Positions 14,580 to 18,904 of a DNA stretch of 18,904 bases are shown piece by piece. Below the pieces are notes generated by a model. It was not told the DNA's origin. It saw only the letters and a list, made by a program, of their open reading frames with translations, and made no database searches. The translations under genes were made by a program, and so were the position numbers. Position 1 is the first letter of the stretch. Each line of letters starts with the position of its first letter. Source of the stretch: an uncultured Alphaproteobacteria bacterium (lineage in GTDB: Bacteria; Pseudomonadota; Alphaproteobacteria; Rickettsiales; UBA1997); contig CAJBXX010000084.1 of assembly GCA_903959715.1 (NCBI GenBank), forward strand, positions 1 through 18,904, written 5' to 3'.

Positions 14580-14608
14580 CTTATTTTTTTAAAATCATTT
14601 TTTTGTTC

Positions 14609-15289
14609 ATGGATTTAGTTATTCTTGCAATCATCACCGCTTATATTTTTTATCGTCTTAGTAAAAATCTTGGAAAAATTGACGAAGAAGAAAAGCATGA
14701 AATTCACAAAAAACTTCTCGAAAGAAAGAAGCAAATTGAAGATATTCTCAATCGAGTTCAACAGAATTCTCCAACGCAAAATCGTGAAGAAAAAATCATC
14801 GGCGCCAGCTCAACAACGCAAAAAGAATTTGCTATTTTGAATCATGCAACTCAAGAAAATTTAACTAAAATATTCGAAATTTGTAATATAAATTATGAAT
14901 TTTTTATGAATGGTGCAAAGATGGCGTTTGAAATGGTTATAAATGCATTTTCCAAAGATGATGTTGAGACATTAAAAAATTTACTTTCCGAAAAAATTTT
15001 TCAAGGATTTAATTCGGCAATTGAAGACCGCAAATCCAAAGAGCTCAAGCTTACAACCAACTTAATTTCTATCGATAAAGTTGAAATTTTATCGGCAATG
15101 TTAATTGAAAATCAAGCTTCAATTATAGTTAAAATTACTTCAAAACAAATCAATTATGTTTCTGATAAAGAGCAAAAAATTACTGAAGGAAAAAAAGATG
15201 AAATTTCTGAAATAAACGATATTTGGACATTTAAAAAAGACATAAAATCTCCTAATCCAAATTGGTTAGTTTCGGCAACCTCAAGTTAA
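14609..15289 (+). CDS. Tim44-like domain membrane-associated protein
   Basis: The 226-residue protein starts with one hydrophobic N-terminal segment (DLVILAIITAYIFYRL), followed by a charged, probably coiled linker. The Tim44-like domain spans about residues 95-226, with FMNGAKMAFEMVINAFSK, ETLKNLLSEKIFQGFNSAIE and the conserved end INDIWTFKKDIKSPNPNWLV. This is the usual layout of the alphaproteobacterial homologues of mitochondrial Tim44, inner-membrane proteins with the domain probably on the cytoplasmic side; their bacterial role is not well defined. Start choice: the frame is open back into tRNA-His (from 14537), but ATG 14609 is the first start outside the tRNA and begins the membrane segment as expected. 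acnA follows after 16 bp. Confidence 0.88.
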   Translation: MDLVILAIITAYIFYRLSKNLGKIDEEEKHEIHKKLLERKKQIEDILNRVQQNSPTQNREEKIIGASSTTQKEFAILNHATQENLTKIFEICNINYEFFMNGAKMAFEMVINAFSKDDVETLKNLLSEKIFQGFNSAIEDRKSKELKLTTNLISIDKVEILSAMLIENQASIIVKITSKQINYVSDKEQKITEGKKDEISEINDIWTFKKDIKSPNPNWLVSATSS

Positions 15290-15305
15290 TTTAAATATAT
15301 TTTTT

Positions 15306-17954
15306 ATGACATCGTCAATTGAAAAATCGCTTTTAAAAGTTAATAACAAAACTTATCAATATTTCTCATTACCTAATATAGCTAAAGAATTTAACATAAA
15401 CCTTAATAATGTTCCCTTTAGCTTAAGAATTCTTTTAGAAAATCTAGTTCGCACTTATTCTGATAAAAAAATATTAAAAGAGCATGTTTTGGCGGTTGTT
15501 GAATCGGTTAAAGATTCTTCAAAAAGAATCGAAATTGCTTTTTCACCGGCGCGAGTTTTGATGCAAGATTTCACCGGAGTTCCTGCGGTTGTTGATTTGG
15601 CAACGATGCGCGATGCGGTTAAAAAAATGAATGGCGATCCTAAAAAAATCAATCCATTAGTTCCCGTTGATTTGGTTATTGATCACTCGGTTCAAGTTGA
15701 TTTTTATGGCGACAAAAATGCCTTTGAAAAAAATGTCGACATTGAATATGAAAGAAATAAAGAGCGTTACGAGTTTTTAAAATGGGCGCAAAAATCCTTT
15801 AATAATTTTCGCGTAGTTCCGCCGGGAACGGGCATTTGTCATCAAGTAAATCTTGAAAATTTGGCGAAAGTTGTGTGGACAAAATCTGAAAATAATCAAG
15901 AAATTGCTTATTTCGATACCGTAGTTGGAACCGATAGCCATACTACGATGATTAATGGTTTGGCGGTTTTGGGTTGGGGCGTTGGTGGCATTGAAGCCGA
16001 AGCGGCAATGCTTGGTCAACCTGTTTCGATGTTGATTCCCGAAGTGATTGGCTTTAAACTTTTTGGTAATTTGCGCGAAGGCATAACCGCCACAGATTTA
16101 GTCTTAACGATTACACAAATTTTGCGTAAAAAAAATGTTGTTGGTAAATTTGTAGAATTTTTTGGCGAAGGCATTGCTAATTTATCCTTGGCGAATCGCG
16201 CTACAATAGCTAATATGGCGCCCGAATATGGTGCCACTTGTGGCATTTTTCCAATCGACAAAACTACTCTCGATTATTTATATTTAACTGGACGCGATCA
16301 AGAAAGCATTGATTTGGTCGAACATTACGCCAAGGCTCAGGGAGTTTTTGTTGAAAATTCAAATCAAGAATTGCAATTTAGCGAAATTCTCGAACTCGAT
16401 TTATCAAAAGTGGTTCCAAGCCTCGCTGGACCTAAGCGTCCGCAAGATAAAGTTGTGCTCGATAAAGTGGCGGAATCTTTTGAAGTTTTACAAAAAGAAT
16501 TGAATATTGCCAATCACGAAGCGATAAAAATTCCTGAATTAAAAACAGAAATTAGCGATGGCGATATCGTTATCGGCGCCATCACTTCATGCACCAACAC
16601 TTCAAATCCTTCGGTTTTAATTCAAGCGGGATTACTTGCCAAAAAGGCTGTCGAGCTTGGTTTAAAAATTAATCCTCGCATCAAAACTTCACTCGCTCCG
16701 GGTTCGCAAGTTGTTTCGGAATATTTGAATAATTCGGGCTTGCAAAAATATCTTGATGAACTTGGTTTTAATGTTGTTGGATATGGTTGCACAACTTGCA
16801 TTGGTAATTCGGGATCGCTTCATGATAAAATTGAAGACGCTATCAAAGAAAATAATTTAGTTGTCGCTTCAATTTTGTCAGGAAACCGCAATTTTGAAGG
16901 TCGTATTCATTCTTTAATTAAAGCAAATTATTTGGCATCGCCGGCTTTGGTTGTCGCTTATTGTTTAGTGGGGACGGTCAAAATCAATCTTGACAAAGAT
17001 CCAATTGGCATTGATAAAAATGGTAATAAAATTTATTTAAAAAATATTTGGCCAATGCAAGCAGAGATTGATGCCATGATTAATAAATATGTTAATCGCG
17101 AAATTTTTTCCAAAAAATATGCCAATCTTTTTGAGGGCGATAAATTGTGGCAAAAAATTCAAGTTGAAAAATCCGATACTTACAAATGGGATTTGAATAG
17201 CACCTATATTCGCTTGCCGAACTATTTCGATAATCTCAAAAATAACAATGCCAATGAAATAAAAAATGCCAAAATTTTAGCAATTTTTGGCGATTCAATA
17301 ACTACCGATCACATTTCTCCGGCAGGAAATATTTCAAATAATTCGCCAGCTGGCGCTTATTTGGTCGAACGCGGAGTCGATAAAAAAGATTTCAATTCAT
17401 ATGGTGCAAGGCGTGGCAATCATGAAGTTATGATTCGCGGAACTTTCGCCAATGTTCGTATTAAAAATGAAATGCTCGGCGGTGTCAAAGAGGGCGGTTT
17501 TACCAAAGACATTAAGGGCGAAACGGTTTCGATTTACGATTCGGCAATTTCTTATCAAAATAAAAATTCTTTAGTTATTTTTGCTGGCAAAGAATATGGC
17601 ACGGGATCTTCTCGTGATTGGGCTGCAAAAGGCACATTTTTACTCGGAGTCAAGGCTGTTATTGCCGAAAGTTTTGAAAGAATTCATCGTTCAAATCTAA
17701 TCGGCATGGGCGTTTTGCCATTAATTTTTAAAGAAAATCAAAATCGCAAAACTTTAAATTTAAAAGGCGACGAAGTAGTTGAAGTTTTAGGAATAGATTC
17801 TAATATTAAACCAAGACAAGATTTAAAATGTATTATTCACAAAAAAGATGGTTCTAAAATTGAACTCAATCTAACCTGTGGGCTTGATACCGGCAATGAA
17901 GTTGAATATTTCAAATGTGGCGGTATTTTACAATTCGTTATTAATCAAATTTAA
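15306..17954 (+). CDS. acnA: Aconitate hydratase A
   Basis: The enzyme interconverts citrate and isocitrate in the TCA cycle. The 882-residue length matches the AcnA/IRP type. The N-terminal domains contain VPVDLVIDHSVQVD, VPPGTGICHQVNLE, DTVVGTDSHTTMINGLAVLG and GVGGIEAEAAMLGQP. The [4Fe-4S] ligands are Cys429 (SCTNTSNP), Cys495 and Cys498 (GYGCTTCIGNSG). The C-terminal swivel domain has GDSITTDHISPAGNI, NSYGARRGNHEVMIRGTF, and the substrate-binding loop GKEYGTGSSRDWAAKG. All key residues I can check are present. It lies 16 bp after the Tim44-like gene and 6 bp before hpf, so the three are probably co-transcribed. No Shine-Dalgarno sequence precedes the start. Arginine codons are mainly CGN. 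Confidence 0.98.
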   Translation: MTSSIEKSLLKVNNKTYQYFSLPNIAKEFNINLNNVPFSLRILLENLVRTYSDKKILKEHVLAVVESVKDSSKRIEIAFSPARVLMQDFTGVPAVVDLATMRDAVKKMNGDPKKINPLVPVDLVIDHSVQVDFYGDKNAFEKNVDIEYERNKERYEFLKWAQKSFNNFRVVPPGTGICHQVNLENLAKVVWTKSENNQEIAYFDTVVGTDSHTTMINGLAVLGWGVGGIEAEAAMLGQPVSMLIPEVIGFKLFGNLREGITATDLVLTITQILRKKNVVGKFVEFFGEGIANLSLANRATIANMAPEYGATCGIFPIDKTTLDYLYLTGRDQESIDLVEHYAKAQGVFVENSNQELQFSEILELDLSKVVPSLAGPKRPQDKVVLDKVAESFEVLQKELNIANHEAIKIPELKTEISDGDIVIGAITSCTNTSNPSVLIQAGLLAKKAVELGLKINPRIKTSLAPGSQVVSEYLNNSGLQKYLDELGFNVVGYGCTTCIGNSGSLHDKIEDAIKENNLVVASILSGNRNFEGRIHSLIKANYLASPALVVAYCLVGTVKINLDKDPIGIDKNGNKIYLKNIWPMQAEIDAMINKYVNREIFSKKYANLFEGDKLWQKIQVEKSDTYKWDLNSTYIRLPNYFDNLKNNNANEIKNAKILAIFGDSITTDHISPAGNISNNSPAGAYLVERGVDKKDFNSYGARRGNHEVMIRGTFANVRIKNEMLGGVKEGGFTKDIKGETVSIYDSAISYQNKNSLVIFAGKEYGTGSSRDWAAKGTFLLGVKAVIAESFERIHRSNLIGMGVLPLIFKENQNRKTLNLKGDEVVEVLGIDSNIKPRQDLKCIIHKKDGSKIELNLTCGLDTGNEVEYFKCGGILQFVINQI

Positions 17955-17960
17955 ATAATT

Positions 17961-18572
17961 ATGCAAATCAGGGTTTTAGGTTCTAATGTTGAGGTCGGAG
18001 AAGCTCTTACTCAATATATTCAAGAGCATCTTGATAAAACAGTAAAAAAATTTTTTGAAAAAGCTGTCAATTCGGAAGTTCATTTTAAAAAAGAAGGTCA
18101 ATTATTTAAGGTGGTTTTAATAATCAATGAAGGCGTTAAACGCGGTCTCGTTATTAAATCTGACGGCGACGCGGGAGATGCCTACGGAGCCTTCAACGAA
18201 GCTTTAAAAAAAGCCGAATCACAACTTAGAAGATATCGTAATCGCATCAAAGATTATCGTGCTCAGGGTGGTATCAAAAATATTGAACCTGATTTTAAAG
18301 CTTTGAATGCCACGAAATATGTGCTTCCACCATTGCCTTATAATATTTTTAATGAAATGGAAACCACTGAAGAAGAAAAACCTAGTGAAAATCATAAAAT
18401 AATTTCTGAAAAAAATACTGAAATTGAAACATTGTCGGTCGATGAAGCCATCATGAAAATGGATTTGGCAAACCTTCCAGCTCTAGTATTCATCAATAAT
18501 AAAAATCAAAGATTAAATGTGGTTTATCATCGTAAAGATGGCTTTATTTCATTAGTTGATCCACAAGTTTAA
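17961..18572 (+). CDS. hpf: Ribosome hibernation-promoting factor, long form
   Basis: The factor binds the decoding region of resting ribosomes and, in its long form, joins two 70S particles into inactive 100S dimers. The N-terminal S30AE domain (residues 1 to about 100) starts MQIRVLGSNVEVGEALTQYI and ends in a basic helix (ALKKAESQLRRYRNRIKDY). A variable linker of about 45 residues follows, rich in Glu after residue 130. The C-terminal dimerisation domain is SVDEAIMKMDLANLPALVFI through GFISLVDPQV. At 203 residues it is the long HPF, typical of Alphaproteobacteria, not the short E. coli form. It begins 6 bp after acnA and is followed by a hairpin and by rpsU, another small-subunit gene. 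Confidence 0.95.
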   Translation: MQIRVLGSNVEVGEALTQYIQEHLDKTVKKFFEKAVNSEVHFKKEGQLFKVVLIINEGVKRGLVIKSDGDAGDAYGAFNEALKKAESQLRRYRNRIKDYRAQGGIKNIEPDFKALNATKYVLPPLPYNIFNEMETTEEEKPSENHKIISEKNTEIETLSVDEAIMKMDLANLPALVFINNKNQRLNVVYHRKDGFISLVDPQV

Positions 18573-18582
18573 AAAATAAATT

Positions 18583-18600
18583 GTGCAATATTTATTGCAC
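18583..18600 (+). terminator. Hairpin between hpf and rpsU
   Basis: GTGCAATA (18583-18590) pairs with TATTGCAC (18593-18600), in practice 7 bp with a 4-nt loop, followed by TTTAAC. The T-run is short, so it may be a weak terminator or attenuator after hpf. It may instead be a structured element of the rpsU leader, since it lies about 40 nt upstream of that start codon. Confidence 0.45.
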
Positions 18601-18625
18601 TTTAACAATAAAATATAGAGACCAA

Positions 18626-18633
18626 AAGGGGGT
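18626..18633 (+). promoter_or_regulatory. Exceptionally strong ribosome binding site of rpsU
   Basis: AAGGGGGT, 8 nt before the ATG, can pair along all eight positions with the canonical 16S anti-Shine-Dalgarno sequence ACCUCCUU, with a single G-U wobble. No other gene in the window has a comparable site; most have none. It fixes the rpsU start at 18642. Confidence 0.85.
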
Positions 18634-18641
18634 AAAGTTAA

Positions 18642-18839
18642 ATGGAAGTTACAATTCAAGGTAAAAATGGAATTGAAATGGCTATTCGTGTTTTTAGAAA
18701 AAAAACTCAAAAAGAGGGTTTGGTAAAAGAATCTCGTAGAAGAAACGAATTTGAAAAACCGTCTAAAAAAATTAAAAGAAAACAAGACGAAAGCGTTTCG
18801 AGAAGAAAAAAAGCTCGCAAAGGCGAAACCGTTTATTAA
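18642..18839 (+). CDS. rpsU: Small ribosomal subunit protein bS21
   Basis: The 65-residue, strongly basic protein begins MEVTIQGKNGIEMAIRVFRK and continues with KKTQKEGLVKESRRRNEFEK and PSKKIKRKQDESVSRRKKAR, the normal bS21 pattern of an N-terminal strand and two long helices. Length is usual for the alphaproteobacterial form. bS21 sits at the platform of the 30S subunit beside the 3' end of 16S rRNA, where the anti-Shine-Dalgarno sequence is displayed. The very strong ribosome binding site upstream is therefore of special interest. A Rho-independent terminator follows the stop by 9 bp. The gene follows hpf on the same strand, with a hairpin between them. Confidence 0.95.
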   Translation: MEVTIQGKNGIEMAIRVFRKKTQKEGLVKESRRRNEFEKPSKKIKRKQDESVSRRKKARKGETVY

Positions 18840-18848
18840 GAAAAAATT

Positions 18849-18873
18849 GAGAGGCATTTTTGCCTCTCTTTTT
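18849..18873 (+). terminator. Rho-independent terminator after rpsU
   Basis: GAGAGGCA (18849-18856) pairs perfectly with TGCCTCTC (18861-18868) over a TTTT loop, and TTTTT follows (18869-18873). The A-run before it would give partial function on the other strand. It marks the end of the rpsU transcript. The last 31 bases of the window hold nothing I can assign. Confidence 0.93.
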
Positions 18874-18904
18874 AATTTGAACAAATCATAAATTTTATAA
18901 AGTA

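Noticed and set aside
14537..14608. Upstream extension of the Tim44-like protein
   Set aside because: The frame is open from inside tRNA-His, but a start there would lie in the mature tRNA. ATG 14609 begins the expected membrane segment.
18552..18884. 110-codon minus-strand ORF
   Set aside because: It overlaps all of rpsU and its terminator in antisense. Its Phe-rich product is a shadow of the lysine codons of bS21.
18877..18901. Promoter at the right edge (TTGAAC ... TATAAA)
   Set aside because: The spacing is only 13 bp and the downstream gene is outside the window, so it cannot be supported.

Overview
The window is AT-rich bacterial chromosome, most likely from an alphaproteobacterium of or near the Rickettsiales. 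Three things point there: a DUF1013/TrcR-type regulator and a Tim44-like protein, both typical of Alphaproteobacteria; a very large VirB6-family protein with a lipoprotein signal, as seen in the rvh/vir type IV secretion systems of Rickettsiales; and a tRNA-His that keeps an encoded G-1:C73 pair, which many free-living alphaproteobacterial orders have lost. The lineage is inferred from gene content, not from a phylogeny. Genes for aromatic amino acid synthesis (DAHP synthase, aroB, aroK, pheA) are not expected in classical intracellular Rickettsiales. They suggest a less reduced member, for example a Deianiraea-like extracellular or free-living lineage.

Layout. Positions 1-406 hold the 5' part of trcR on the minus strand. 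yaaA and birA (487-1988) form a plus-strand pair with an ATGA overlap. They are followed by an unrecognised 65-residue ORF (2080-2277) and a weak AT-rich hairpin facing the minus-strand pair pheA-rsmD (3804-2338). pheA is divergent from a plus-strand operon of class II DAHP synthase, era and ubiG (3932-7002), and the divergent promoters appear to share their -35 region. A strong bidirectional terminator (7174-7211) separates ubiG from a minus-strand Bax-inhibitor-1 family gene (7959-7237). A second divergent promoter region drives aroK-aroB (8063-9670).

A tRNA-Leu(UAA), the 4.46-kb VirB6-like gene (9873-14336) and a tRNA-His(GUG) come next. From tRNA-His onward, a Tim44-like gene, acnA and long-form hpf lie close together on one strand. 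A very good promoter embedded in a long palindrome precedes tRNA-His. The window ends with rpsU and a clear Rho-independent terminator.

How the genes fit together. DAHP synthase (first step), AroB, AroK and PheA cover parts of the shikimate-to-phenylalanine route. Era, RsmD, HPF and bS21 act on the small ribosomal subunit. UbiG and AcnA serve respiration and the TCA cycle. The VirB6-like protein is the one accessory-looking gene: it stands alone between two tRNA genes and has strikingly different arginine codon use from its neighbours. Most genes lack a recognisable Shine-Dalgarno sequence. The clear exceptions are the Bax-inhibitor gene and, above all, rpsU, whose very strong site suggests bS21-related translational control. 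I found no CRISPR array, insertion sequence or integrase, and no gene-free stretch over 300 bases.
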